Below the pieces are notes generated by a model. It did no database searches. It worked only from the letters and a program-made list of their open reading frames with translations, and was not told the origin of the DNA. The position numbers and the translations under genes are program-made. Shown one piece after another: positions 47,184 through 56,469 of a DNA stretch of 64,000 bases; within the stretch, counting starts at the first letter, position 1, and each line of letters begins with the position of its first letter. Origin of the DNA: Deltaproteobacteria bacterium (lineage in GTDB: Bacteria; Desulfobacterota; Desulfobacteria; Desulfobacterales; Desulfatirhabdiaceae); the NCBI GenBank assembly GCA_016219185.1, contig JACRBZ010000026.1, forward strand, positions 31,564 through 95,563, in the 5' to 3' direction.

Positions 47184-48166
47184 ACTTTTGAATAGACATC
47201 ATCGGTCAGGCTGCAGACATGACCGGCCCGAAGATAATGATAACCGGTCGCTGCAATCATGGCGGCATTATCTCCGCAGAATGCCGGGGACGGAATAAAA
47301 ACCGAAAGTCCTTTTTCCGCAGCAGCCCCCCTGACCTTTTCCCTTAGTCGGGAATTGGCTGCCACGCCGCCCACAACCGCTATCCGGCTGCACTGCCTGG
47401 ACAGGGCGGCCTGAATCAGTTTAAATGTCAGCACATCCGCCACAGCCTCCTGAAACCCCGCCACGATGTCCGGAATGTTTTCTTTGAAATCATGGGTCTC
47501 GATATACCGCCGAACCGCGGATTTCAGGCCGCTGAAACTGAAATCCGAATCCGCTTTATCCAGATAAGGCCGGGGAAATTGTATGTGAAACGGATCTCCT
47601 TTCCGGGAAATTTCCTCGATCGCCACTCCACCCGGATATCCCAGACCCAGCATTTTTGCTACTTTGTCAAAGGCCTCTCCGGCAGCATCATCCCGGGTCT
47701 GGCCCATCAATTCACAGGTGGTATGGGACGTGACGTGGTAAATTCCGGTATGCCCTCCGGAAACCAGCAAGGAGACAAATGGAAACTCCGGAGCATCCGT
47801 CTCCAGAAACACCGAATGGATGTGCCCTTCAAGATGGTTCACCCCCACACAGGGAATATTCAGTGCATAGGCATAGGCTTTGGCAAACGAAAATCCGACC
47901 AAAAGTGCACCGATCAGCCCCGGCCCCTGAGTCACGGCCACGGCATCGAGCCGGTTTTCCGGAATCCCCGAGCGTTCAATCGCTTCGGATAGCACCTGCG
48001 AAATAGCTTCCAGGTGCTTGCGGGAAGCCAGCTCCGGAACAACGCCGCCATAAGGGTGATGAACCGCTGTTTGTGAAGCCACCACCGACGAGCGCACGTT
48101 TTTCCCCCCGCTGACGATGGCGGCTGCTGTTTCATCGCAGGATGTTTCAATACCCAATATATTCAT
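47171..48166 (-). CDS. tsaD: tRNA N6-adenosine threonylcarbamoyltransferase
   Basis: 331-aa TsaD (Kae1/YgjD) that makes t6A37 in ANN-decoding tRNAs. Metal ligands lie in HLEGHIHSVF; ETSCDETAAAIV, LVSGGHTGIYHV, GEAFDKVAKMLGL and CGDNAAMIAATG are characteristic. It overlaps the end of the glycosyltransferase gene by 4 bp (ATGA). Its last codons overlap the palindromic element. Confidence 0.97.
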   Translation of the reverse strand: MNILGIETSCDETAAAIVSGGKNVRSSVVASQTAVHHPYGGVVPELASRKHLEAISQVLSEAIERSGIPENRLDAVAVTQGPGLIGALLVGFSFAKAYAYALNIPCVGVNHLEGHIHSVFLETDAPEFPFVSLLVSGGHTGIYHVTSHTTCELMGQTRDDAAGEAFDKVAKMLGLGYPGGVAIEEISRKGDPFHIQFPRPYLDKADSDFSFSGLKSAVRRYIETHDFKENIPDIVAGFQEAVADVLTFKLIQAALSRQCSRIAVVGGVAANSRLREKVRGAAAEKGLSVFIPSPAFCGDNAAMIAATGYHYLRAGHVCSLTDDVYSKVMAK

Positions 48167-49992
48167 GGTTCGTCAAGATCAACCGAATTAATGTGAATGG
48201 AGAACTGTTTCAGGCCCAGATTATGTTGCGTGCAGAATGCACGGATGGCCTTCAGGCGACCCGGATCATTCTCCCTGAAGGAAATGAGCAGGCTGGTGAC
48301 CGATTTTTGCTGAACCAGGGCCTGCAGATTGTCAAATGTACCCAGAACTGAATATCCCTGAAGTTTTTTCCCGGTCTTCAGGGGATCATCATCAATGAAA
48401 CCAACGGGTTTAATCTTCAGCCGTTTATTGTGAAGGATTTCCCGTAGCAGGATTTCCCCCCCCCTTCCCGCCCCATATATCAGAATCTGTTCACCGGAAA
48501 GCGCCTTTCGTTTCATGGCATCCCCGGTCAGCCTGAAAAACCCGCGGGTCCCCAGGATGGCTCCGGTGGTGATAAACCAGTCCACAATAAAAATGCCTTT
48601 TGAAAAATCTTCAAACCGATATGCAAAGGTCACTGCCGTAATCGAAAGGAAAGAGGCAAGGGTGGATGCCTTCAGATAAACCGCAACATCATTAGAGCTC
48701 AGATACCCCCAGATGCCCCGGTACACGCCCATCAAGAAAAACGATATGAGTTTACAGGCAATCACCACCGGAAGTGACTTTAAAAACACTTTAAAATAAT
48801 AGGGAAACTGGGATGAATCAAATCTAAGCCGGTAGGAAAGATAATAGGAAAAGGCAATGAGACAAAAATCGAGAATAACCAGAACGATTTGTTTTTTATA
48901 GGTCAGCTCAACGAGAATTGGGGTAAAAGTGCGTCCGCGAAGCACGGAAAATTCTTTTTCCGGATATACGCGAAGCTGGGACAGATAAATTCCCATGAGC
49001 AGAATCGACAGTATCACCGGAATAATGACGGACGGAGACGTGAAGGTATCGCTTCTGCTGACAAAAAGGGCAGCAGTTCCGGATACCATCCCGACCCCGT
49101 ATAAAAACATCACGGCTTTTTTTTCGCTGAACCCCATCAGCACCAGGCGATGGGATGTATGATCCTTGCCGCCGGTTGAAGCCTTTCGCCCGCTAAGAAG
49201 CCTCACCAGCGTCACCATCGTGGTATCCAGTATGGGAACCATGGCGATCATCACCGGAACCGCAACGGAAGCCATGAAATTGCCGGCGTTCATTCCGGAC
49301 AGACCCAGGCTGAGCAGTGAAATACCAAAGCCGATCATCAGGCTGCCGCAGTCGCCCATGAAAATGGAGGCCGGATTGAAATTATACACCAGAAACGCGG
49401 AAGAGGAACCCGCCAGAATGGCGGCACATAGAGCATATTCAGGGCTGCTTCCCGATAAAATGACCGCCAGAAATACAGCGGCGATCGTGCCGGTCCCTGC
49501 GCAAAGACCATCCATGTTGTCCAGCAGGTTAAAGGCATTGGTGATTCCCACGATCCAGAAAATGGTCATCAAGGTGTCCAGTGTCAGCGACGTCACCCAC
49601 TGAAGCCTGAAGCCCAGAAACGCTATCAGGGATGCAACCAGAATCTGGCCCAGCAACTTGCTCTGAGGTTTTAACCGGATGGCATCATCCACAAATCCCA
49701 GTAAAAACATGAGTGTGATGCCAATGCACAAGACCGGTGCAAAAGAAGAAGGAACAGAGGTTTTCGCCGGATCTGTGAGGGGAAGAAGCGTGGCGCTGAA
49801 ATCCGAAATGGCAAACAGAGGAATGGCTGCTGCCAGGTAAATGGCAATCCCGCCGAACAGAGCTGTTGGCTTATTATGCCACCGGTCTTCAGCGGGGCGT
49901 GCCATCCAACCCTTTTTCAGGGCAATTTGCCGGACGAGCGGCGTCAGAATCAGGCAAATGGCAAAGGATATTCCTGGAAATAGAAGGATCAT
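48163..49992 (-). CDS. WecA/MraY-type glycosyl-1-phosphate transferase fused to a FlaA1/CapD N-terminal (CoA-binding-like) domain
   Basis: 609-aa membrane protein. Residues about 1-340 form a multi-TM GT4 UDP-sugar:undecaprenyl-phosphate transferase: FVDDAIRLKPQSKLLGQILV, NAFNLLDNMDGLCAG, SIFMGDCGSLMIG and DHTSHRLV. Residues about 365-600 have four more TM helices (LVILDFCLIAFSYYLSYRLR) and a Rossmann-like domain (ILIYGAGRGGEILLREIL, VGFIDDDPLKTGKKLQGYSV) as in the N-terminal half of FlaA1/CapD epimerases, whose catalytic half is absent. Probably starts surface polysaccharide synthesis. Confidence 0.88.
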   Translation of the reverse strand: MILLFPGISFAICLILTPLVRQIALKKGWMARPAEDRWHNKPTALFGGIAIYLAAAIPLFAISDFSATLLPLTDPAKTSVPSSFAPVLCIGITLMFLLGFVDDAIRLKPQSKLLGQILVASLIAFLGFRLQWVTSLTLDTLMTIFWIVGITNAFNLLDNMDGLCAGTGTIAAVFLAVILSGSSPEYALCAAILAGSSSAFLVYNFNPASIFMGDCGSLMIGFGISLLSLGLSGMNAGNFMASVAVPVMIAMVPILDTTMVTLVRLLSGRKASTGGKDHTSHRLVLMGFSEKKAVMFLYGVGMVSGTAALFVSRSDTFTSPSVIIPVILSILLMGIYLSQLRVYPEKEFSVLRGRTFTPILVELTYKKQIVLVILDFCLIAFSYYLSYRLRFDSSQFPYYFKVFLKSLPVVIACKLISFFLMGVYRGIWGYLSSNDVAVYLKASTLASFLSITAVTFAYRFEDFSKGIFIVDWFITTGAILGTRGFFRLTGDAMKRKALSGEQILIYGAGRGGEILLREILHNKRLKIKPVGFIDDDPLKTGKKLQGYSVLGTFDNLQALVQQKSVTSLLISFRENDPGRLKAIRAFCTQHNLGLKQFSIHINSVDLDEP

Positions 49993-50126
49993 ACAAAGCC
50001 GTCAGCCGAGAGTGCAGAAACAAGCCGGGTTATTTCTGGTGATTCTGGAATAGCCTCGACCGGGGCTGCAGTCCCGTGACTTATGGCCTGCAGGATATCA
50101 TTGCCGAACGTCCTTTGCCGGTCCAT
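49989..50126 (-). CDS. Possible tiny ORF coupled to the glycosyltransferase gene
   Basis: 45-codon frame from ATG 50126 (MDRQRTFGNDILQAI) whose TGA overlaps the ATG of the glycosyltransferase gene as ATGA. The frame is open back to 50249, overlapping purM. There is no clear ribosome site and no recognisable domain. It may be a coupling leader or chance. Confidence 0.22.
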   Translation of the reverse strand: MDRQRTFGNDILQAISHGTAAPVEAIPESPEITRLVSALSADGFV

Positions 50127-50205
50127 GCCATCAGGAGGAACTGAAAACAACGAACAAGCTGAAAAAAGGAAAAGGCGGATGTCATGAAAAAAAAGTTTTT
50201 CAGGG

Positions 50206-51249
50206 TCATATCCAGGCAATTCTTTCCTCTGTGTCTTTTCTCTCAACAACTTCGCCCATCAAAAACGCCTGCACCTCCGCGCCGTTTAATCGCTCCAGCA
50301 CATCCTGAGCTGCCTGCTCCGGAACAACCGCAATCATTCCGATGCCGTTGTTGAAGGTGCGCATCATTTCCGCATCCGAGACGTTTCCAGCATCCTGAAG
50401 AAATTTAAAGATCGGAGGGATCGACCAACTGCCCTTTCTGATCAGCACTTTACAGGACCGGGGAAGAATTCTGACGACATTTTCAGAAATACCGCCGCCC
50501 GTAATGTGGGCAAGGCCGTGAATGGGAAGATCCCGAATCAGCATCAGTATGATTTCCGAATATATCCGGGTAGGCGTCAGCAACTCCTCGCCAAGGATTT
50601 TCCCAAGGTCTGGAACATAAGCATCCACCGACAGCTTCAATACATCAAAGCAGATTTTTCGAACCAGGGAATACCCATTGCTGTGAAGCCCGCTGGATGA
50701 AATGCCAATCAGTTTGTGGCCTACCCGGATTTCAGATCCGTCGATAATCCTGCTGTTATCCACAAGCCCGACAGCAAAACCAGCCAGGTCGTACTCATTA
50801 TTTTGATAAATTCCGGGCATTTCAGCGGTTTCTCCGCCGATCAGCGCGCAATTGGCCTGCCGGCAACCCTCCCCAATCCCCTTGATGATATCAGCGGCCA
50901 CTTCCGTTCTCAGGCAGCCCACAGCCAGATAGTCCAGAAAAAAAAGCGGTTTTGCCCCTTGAACCACCACATCATTAACACTCATGGCCACCAGATCAAT
51001 ACCGATTGTATCATGTTTATCCGTCATAAACGCGATCTTGAGTTTGGTACCCACCCCGTCTGTTGAACTGACCAGAACAGGTCTTTCAATATTGGTCAGG
51101 TTGAGCGAAAACAATCCGCCGAATCCACCAATTTCCCCCATCACACCGGTTCGGGGGGTGTGGCTTGCAATGGATTTGATCGTGCGTATCAAATCGTTTG
51201 CTCTATCAATATCTACGCCTGCATCCGCGTAGGTTAGAGACTTGGCCAT
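50206..51249 (-). CDS. purM: Phosphoribosylformylglycinamidine cyclo-ligase
   Basis: 347-aa AIR synthetase of purine synthesis. SLTYADAGVDIDRANDLIRT at the N-terminus, FGGLFSLNL, STDGVGTKLKIA, ALIGGETAEMPGIY and HITGGGISENVVRILP are typical. AAGGAG precedes the ATG. It is divergent from the aminotransferase gene across 256 bp. Confidence 0.97.
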   Translation of the reverse strand: MAKSLTYADAGVDIDRANDLIRTIKSIASHTPRTGVMGEIGGFGGLFSLNLTNIERPVLVSSTDGVGTKLKIAFMTDKHDTIGIDLVAMSVNDVVVQGAKPLFFLDYLAVGCLRTEVAADIIKGIGEGCRQANCALIGGETAEMPGIYQNNEYDLAGFAVGLVDNSRIIDGSEIRVGHKLIGISSSGLHSNGYSLVRKICFDVLKLSVDAYVPDLGKILGEELLTPTRIYSEIILMLIRDLPIHGLAHITGGGISENVVRILPRSCKVLIRKGSWSIPPIFKFLQDAGNVSDAEMMRTFNNGIGMIAVVPEQAAQDVLERLNGAEVQAFLMGEVVERKDTEERIAWI

Positions 51250-51332
51250 GATTATCTCCTTGATATTTGGACGAAAAACTTGAATTTATTCAGAATATTT
51301 AAACAGTTTTGGCTTAAAAGTCAAAACATTTT

Positions 51333-51361
51333 TTGACATGCAGAGCGTTGTATTGTATGGA
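51333..51361 (+). promoter_or_regulatory. Probable promoter of the aminotransferase-hom-thrH unit
   Basis: TTGACA (51333) - 17 bp - TATGGA (51356), about 145 bp before the GTG start. The rest of the 256-bp divergent gap shows nothing clear. Confidence 0.45.
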
Positions 51362-51505
51362 ATAGTATAGATTTTCTAACAACAAGAGTTGATTAAGTCA
51401 AATTTGATTTAAATGATTTGGCTGTCAGATGTCTGTCAACACTTAAACCATGGAACGTTCGTTAAATTTATGACGGGTTTACAATCCTGTCTTTCGAGGT
51501 GTATT

Positions 51506-52672
51506 GTGACAAAATTTGCCAGACTGGACAGACTGCCGCCTTATGTCTTTGCCACGGTCAACAAAATCAAGATGGAAGCCAGACATGCGGGAATAGATAT
51601 CATTGATATGGGAATGGGCAACCCGGATCTGGGAACCCCGCGCCATATTGTCGACAAAATGATTGAGGCAGCGCAAAAACCCCACAATCATCGCTATTCC
51701 GCATCGATGGGAATCACCCGCCTGAGACTGGCCATATCCGAGTGGTACAAAAGGCGTTTTGACGTGGATATCGATCCGGATTCTGAAGCGATCGTAACCA
51801 TCGGTATCAAGGAAGGCCTCTCCCATCTGGTTCTGGTCACCATCCGGCCGGGCGATGTGGTCTTTACCCCCAACCCCACTTATCCGATTCACCCCTATTC
51901 CGCCATCATTGCCGGCGGAGATGTCCGGGGAATTCCCGTGGGTCCGGACTGTGATTTTTTCGAGAACCTGATCAACGCCACCAAACAAACCTGGCCACGG
52001 CCGAAAGTACTCATCATTTCCTATCCCCACAACCCCACCACGGAAGTTGTTGACCTGGATTTTTTCCAGAAAATCGTGGATTACGCCAAAGAGCATGACA
52101 TGTTGGTCATCCATGATTTTGCGTATGCGGATCTGACTTTTGACGGCTATAAGGCACCCAGTTTTCTTCAGGCCAAAGGCGCGAAGGATGTGGGAGTGGA
52201 ATTTTTTTCCCTGTCCAAAAGCTACAGCATGGCGGGGTGGCGCATGGGATTCTGCGTGGGAAATGCCGAAACCGTTGCCGCTCTGAAGCGCATCAAAAGC
52301 TATCTTGATTATGGGGTTTTCCAACCCATTCAGATTGCCTCCATCATCGCCTTGAACGGCCCCCAGGAATGCGTTCAGGAAATCCGGGACACCTATATGG
52401 AAAGAAGAGATGCGCTGATTTCCGGCCTTCACCGGATTGGTTGGGAGATCAAAAGCCCTAAAGGGACCATGTTCGTATGGGCTAAAATTCCCGACAGGTT
52501 CGTCAAAATGGGTTCCGTGGAATTTGCGAAATTTTTGATCAATGAAACCCAGGTGGCAGTATCCCCTGGCCTGGGTTTTGGCGAATACGGAGACGAATAC
52601 GTCCGGTTCGCCCTTATTGAAAATCCCATGCGGATCAATCAGGCTGTCAGGGGCATTCGAAAGGTCATGTAG
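51506..52672 (+). CDS. PLP-dependent class I/II aminotransferase (AlaC/LL-DAP-aminotransferase-like)
   Basis: 388-aa fold-type I aminotransferase. The PLP lysine is in [17 protein letters not shown]; other family segments are [41 protein letters not shown] and [14 protein letters not shown]. The start is GTG at 51506 with GAGGTG 5 bp upstream; the frame is open from 51413. Family members act on alanine/glutamate or aspartate/LL-DAP. Its position just before hom suggests a role in the aspartate family, but the substrate cannot be fixed from sequence. Confidence 0.9.
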   Translation: MTKFARLDRLPPYVFATVNKIKMEARHAGIDIIDMGMGNPDLGTPRHIVDKMIEAAQKPHNHRYSASMGITRLRLAISEWYKRRFDVDIDPDSEAIVTIGIKEGLSHLVLVTIRPGDVVFTPNPTYPIHPYSAIIAGGDVRGIPVGPDCDFFENLINATKQTWPRPKVLIISYPHNPTTEVVDLDFFQKIVDYAKEHDMLVIHDFAYADLTFDGYKAPSFLQAKGAKDVGVEFFSLSKSYSMAGWRMGFCVGNAETVAALKRIKSYLDYGVFQPIQIASIIALNGPQECVQEIRDTYMERRDALISGLHRIGWEIKSPKGTMFVWAKIPDRFVKMGSVEFAKFLINETQVAVSPGLGFGEYGDEYVRFALIENPMRINQAVRGIRKVM

Positions 52673-52673
52673 C

Positions 52674-53990
52674 ATGAAAACAATTAACATTGGGCTTCTG
52701 GGATGTGGCACAGTCGGGACCGGCATTGCCAGAATTCTGATCCAAAATCAAGAGATCATCCGTTCCCGGGTGGGCGCTTCGCTCAATCTGAAACGCATCG
52801 CCGATATCGACATTGACCGCGACCGGGGAGTTTACTTAGAAAAAGATGTGCTGACGACAAATGCGGATTCAGTTGTCACGGATCCGGATATTGATATTGT
52901 CATAGAAACCATCGGCGGCCTGGGCATTGCCAAGACCTTGATATTAAAAGCCATCGCCAATGGCAAACAGGTGGTTACCGCCAACAAAGCTTTACTGGCC
53001 AGCGAGGGGAACAGCCTTTTTCGAATCGCCGCGGACAAAGGGGTGGAGCTGGCCTTTGAGGCCAGCGTCGGCGGATGTATGCCGGTAATCAAAACGCTAC
53101 GTGAATCGCTTGTCGGAAACCAGATTCAGGGCATGTCCGGCATCCTGAATGGAACCTGTAATTACATTCTATCCAAAATCACCGATGAAGGCGACTCGTT
53201 TGAAGCCGCCCTTGCAAAAGCCCAGAGCAAGGGATTCGCGGAAGCAGACCCCACTCTGGATATCGAGGGCTTTGACACGGCCCATAAACTGGCGATTCTG
53301 ACGTCTCTGGCCTATGGGTCCGATCTTTGCCTCGATGATATTTATGTTGAAGGCATATCTAAGATCACCCCCCTGGATATTGAATTCGCCGGACAGTTCG
53401 GCTATAAAATCAAACTGCTGGCGATCAGCAAAAACAGAGGCAATGCCGTCGAAGCCCGCGTTCATCCGACCATGATTCCCTTTGATAATATTCTGTCCAG
53501 CGTCAATGGTCCGCTGAATGCCATAACCATCACCGGCGATGCCGTGGGAGATATCCTGCTCTATGGCAAAGGCGCGGGCATGATGCCGACTGCAAGCGCC
53601 GTTATCAGCGATGTGGTGGACATTGCCAGGAACTTGTTGTCCGGCTCTGTCGGCAGGGTGCCGCTGCTTTCCTACCAGAGGGATCACATTCACCGGATTC
53701 CGGTGATGCCGGTTGATGAAATCATCTCTCACTATTATTTTCGGTTCGCCGCACTTGACCAGCCCGGCGTGCTGTCTAAAATTTCAGGGATTTTGGGAAA
53801 CCACGGCATCAGCCTGAAATCCGTGCACCAAAAAGGCCGCAAGTCCGGCGGTTCGGTTCCGCTGGTCATGATGACGCACCTGGCCAAGGAATCCAATGTT
53901 CAGCTTGCCCTTTCCGAAATTGTTCATCTGGAAGTTGTCAATGACATGCCGGCATTGATCCGCGTGGAAGACTCCAACGGTTCAGTTTAA
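52674..53990 (+). CDS. hom: Homoserine dehydrogenase
   Basis: 438-aa monofunctional enzyme reducing aspartate semialdehyde to homoserine. N-terminal Rossmann domain (GLLGCGTVGTGIARIL), catalytic region (ANKALLASEG, GTCNYILSKI, EADPTLDIEGFDTAHKLAIL) and a C-terminal ACT domain (YYFRFAALDQPGVLSKISGI) for feedback by threonine. AAAGG precedes the ATG; the gene starts 1 bp after the aminotransferase stop. Confidence 0.96.
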   Translation: MKTINIGLLGCGTVGTGIARILIQNQEIIRSRVGASLNLKRIADIDIDRDRGVYLEKDVLTTNADSVVTDPDIDIVIETIGGLGIAKTLILKAIANGKQVVTANKALLASEGNSLFRIAADKGVELAFEASVGGCMPVIKTLRESLVGNQIQGMSGILNGTCNYILSKITDEGDSFEAALAKAQSKGFAEADPTLDIEGFDTAHKLAILTSLAYGSDLCLDDIYVEGISKITPLDIEFAGQFGYKIKLLAISKNRGNAVEARVHPTMIPFDNILSSVNGPLNAITITGDAVGDILLYGKGAGMMPTASAVISDVVDIARNLLSGSVGRVPLLSYQRDHIHRIPVMPVDEIISHYYFRFAALDQPGVLSKISGILGNHGISLKSVHQKGRKSGGSVPLVMMTHLAKESNVQLALSEIVHLEVVNDMPALIRVEDSNGSV

Positions 53991-54045
53991 TTTCAAAAGA
54001 GATACGTGTAAGACAGCATGCGTCTCTGTACCCTTGTGAGGCATT

Positions 54046-54651
54046 ATGTATATTGTGTGTTCAGATCTGGAAGGCGTTTTTATCCCCGAAATCTGGATAA
54101 ATGTTGCCGAAAAAACCGGTATTCCCGAACTTCGGCTGACGACTCGCGATATCTCCGATTATGATGTTCTGATGAGAAAGCGACTTGCAATTCTTAGAGA
54201 AAATAACCTGAAGCTTTCCGATATTCAGGCGGTCATTGACACCATGAATCCGCTTGAAGGGGCGCTGGAATTTCTTGACTGGCTCCGTTCCATTACTCAG
54301 GTGATCGTGGTATCCGATACATTCAAGGAGTTTGCCGGCCCTATGATGAAAAAACTGGGCTGGCCCACCCTTTTTTGCCATTCCCTGACAATTGACGCCA
54401 GCGGCATGATCGCCAGCTACGATCTTCGTCAGCAGCGGGCCAAGGAAAAAACAACGCTTGCGATGAAAAACCTGAATTATCAGATCATCGCCATGGGCGA
54501 TTCCTATAACGACATTGCCATGCTGAAAGCCGCGGACAAGGGGCTCTTGTTCAGGCCGCCTGAAAACGTCATTCGGGAATTTCCCGAATTTCCGGTAACC
54601 CATGATTACGACAACCTGAAAAAATTGATTCAGGCCATCCTCAACGAATAA
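54046..54651 (+). CDS. thrH: Phosphoserine phosphatase / homoserine phosphotransferase
   Basis: 201-aa HAD enzyme of the ThrH type. The nucleophile motif is CSDLEGVFIPEIW (ThrH-like DxE instead of DxD), motif II VVVSDTFKEF and motif III/IV AMGDSYNDIAML. ThrH transfers phosphate to homoserine, replacing ThrB, and can hydrolyse phosphoserine. Placement right after hom supports the homoserine role. Confidence 0.92.
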   Translation: MYIVCSDLEGVFIPEIWINVAEKTGIPELRLTTRDISDYDVLMRKRLAILRENNLKLSDIQAVIDTMNPLEGALEFLDWLRSITQVIVVSDTFKEFAGPMMKKLGWPTLFCHSLTIDASGMIASYDLRQQRAKEKTTLAMKNLNYQIIAMGDSYNDIAMLKAADKGLLFRPPENVIREFPEFPVTHDYDNLKKLIQAILNE

Positions 54652-54671
54652 CAATTTATTAATGGATTCTG

Positions 54672-55088
54672 ATGCTTACCCATCGCACCCCGTACCGCGT
54701 TATCTACGGCGACACCGACAAAATGGGATTCGGCTATCACGCCAATTATTTCCGCTGGTTTGAAACCGCACGCGCGGAAATGTTTCGCTACATCGGCCTT
54801 CCCTACAAGGAAATTGAAGCTCGCGGTTTTTTTCTTCCCGTATCCGAGCTTCACTGTAAATTTCTTTATCCGGTTCAGTATGATGATCTGCTGATGATTG
54901 AAACCTCTCTCGACAACAGCATTCGGGCCGGCATCAAATTCGATTATACGGTCTTTGATGAAAACGGAGCCCGTCCACTGGCCAGAGGCTATACGCGGCA
55001 TGCGTTTATGGACAAAGCCGGCAAAGTGGTTCGGCCGCCGGATTTTTTCACCGAGCTCATTCGCAAGCATGCCATCTTCACCGGATAG
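54672..55088 (+). CDS. Hotdog-fold acyl-CoA thioesterase (YbgC/4HBT family)
   Basis: 138-aa thioesterase. The catalytic Asp lies in VIYGDTDKMGFGYHANYFRW followed by FETAR, the 4HBT/YbgC signature. In YbgC-type enzymes the substrate is a short acyl-CoA and the protein associates with Tol-Pal; here the neighbours are threonine genes and DUF167, so the role is open. Confidence 0.88.
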   Translation: MLTHRTPYRVIYGDTDKMGFGYHANYFRWFETARAEMFRYIGLPYKEIEARGFFLPVSELHCKFLYPVQYDDLLMIETSLDNSIRAGIKFDYTVFDENGARPLARGYTRHAFMDKAGKVVRPPDFFTELIRKHAIFTG

Positions 55089-55111
55089 GCCGACATTTGA
55101 ACTCGAAACCA

Positions 55112-55432
55112 ATGCAATTTTTACAGGAAACGCCTCAGGGCATCGTCATCAAAATTTATGTTCAGCCCCGATCTTCCCGAAACCGGATCATCGGTCTGCA
55201 CGGGGATAGCCTCAAGATTGCGATTCAGGCACCTCCGGTCGATGACGCAGCAAACCGCATGTGCATTGAATTCCTGTCCAAATGCCTGAACCTGCCCCGT
55301 TCAGCCATTGAAATTATTGGCGGCCATACCAGCAGAATGAAACGGGTACTGCTGAGACTCGCACCAGGCCCCACGTTCCCGGAACAGGCTGAAATCTGCA
55401 AAAAAACACTGCTGTCACGGATCAATCCTTAA
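55112..55432 (+). CDS. DUF167 (YggU-family) protein
   Basis: 106-aa conserved protein of unknown function. The family signature is IKIYVQPRSSRNRIIGLHGD, LKIAIQAPPVDDAANRMCIE and IEIIGGHTSRMKRVLL. A TTG at 55097 is an alternative start; neither has a good ribosome site. It is the last gene before tRNA-fMet. Confidence 0.9.
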   Translation: MQFLQETPQGIVIKIYVQPRSSRNRIIGLHGDSLKIAIQAPPVDDAANRMCIEFLSKCLNLPRSAIEIIGGHTSRMKRVLLRLAPGPTFPEQAEICKKTLLSRINP

Positions 55433-55498
55433 TGTACCTTTACGCAAAAAAACAGCTTGACTTACTGGCCGGTTTCAATCTATGATGTGTTCATTCGA

Positions 55499-55575
<77 letters not shown>

Positions 55576-55584
55576 AAAATAATC

Positions 55585-55620
55585 AAGGGGTTATGGTGTT
55601 AAGACCATAACCCCTTTTTT
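55585..55620 (+). terminator. Intrinsic terminator after tRNA-fMet
   Basis: AAGGGGTTATGG and CCATAACCCCTT form a 12-bp perfect stem with an 8-nt loop, ending in a T6 run. Confidence 0.92.
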
Positions 55621-55686
55621 AATTTTAAGCCCTGCGCACAACATACGAATTCTTCATTTCCGGCGTCGTTACAGAATTGATCGAAA

Positions 55687-56358
55687 ATGGATCTCAGAGT
55701 GCTTTTGATTGCTCAGGAAGACAAGGCCAGAGAGAAATATCTTGAGGTTCTCGGCAAATGCGGCGTTCACGTTTTTACCTCCGCATCCTTTCAAGATTTA
55801 AGCGAGGAGATCTACGGCCAATCTTTTCATGGTATTTTTTTGGATTTACCGACCAAGATCAAATCCCTGAAACAAAACAAAAATTATGTTTACGGCCTGG
55901 TAGAAAGCTTTCCGGTATCTCATCTTAAGATTAATGATGAAACCGGAGAGATCAGCTGTTTCCATTACAGCCAGAAATCAGGCGGCACGATGCTTGACTT
56001 TATCAACAACGAATGCAGGAATTCCATTCCGCGGATGATTCGCTCGGACGCGAGAAAAGAAATTCATTTAAACGTCATGCTATATAAAACCGAAAATGCC
56101 ACTCAACCTGAATTTTCGGTAACCATGGACATCAGTAAGGGTGGCTGCTTTATTTTTTCTGCCCAGGAGTGGGAAGAAGGCAATGAGGTGTGGATTCATA
56201 TCAATGAATTTAAAGACAAGGCACTGATCAGCGGGCAAATACGACGTGCGATCAGATGGGGACAATCCATGCGGATTCCCGGGATCGGCGTTGAATTCAG
56301 GAAAATTTCCGCATCTCAAAAAGAGGCGCTGCTCAACCTTTATGCGGCTATCAAATAA
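55687..56358 (+). CDS. PilZ-domain protein with receiver-like N-terminus
   Basis: 223 aa. Residues about 1-95 resemble a receiver fold (LRVLLIAQEDKAREKYLEVL, GIFLDLPTKIKSL) but lack the N-terminal acidic pair, so phosphorylation is doubtful. Residues about 110-223 are PilZ: MIRSDARKEIHLNVML (arginine-rich c-di-GMP segment), MDISKGGCFIFS in the DxSxxG position, and GIGVEF near the end. The start at 55687 has no obvious ribosome site. A c-di-GMP receptor role is inferred. Confidence 0.8.
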   Translation: MDLRVLLIAQEDKAREKYLEVLGKCGVHVFTSASFQDLSEEIYGQSFHGIFLDLPTKIKSLKQNKNYVYGLVESFPVSHLKINDETGEISCFHYSQKSGGTMLDFINNECRNSIPRMIRSDARKEIHLNVMLYKTENATQPEFSVTMDISKGGCFIFSAQEWEEGNEVWIHINEFKDKALISGQIRRAIRWGQSMRIPGIGVEFRKISASQKEALLNLYAAIK

Positions 56359-56469
56359 GGGGCTTCCGGACGAAAAGAGAACATTCTGATAGGCTGATTG
56401 GGATTAGCACCATCAGACAACCCAGCGGCCACGGAAGCCGGATAAAAAAAATTACCCTTTCATAACATC

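Noticed and set aside
51479..52726. 415-codon minus-strand frame opposite the aminotransferase
   Set aside because: The aminotransferase motifs are clear on the plus strand; the opposite frame is a codon-bias shadow.
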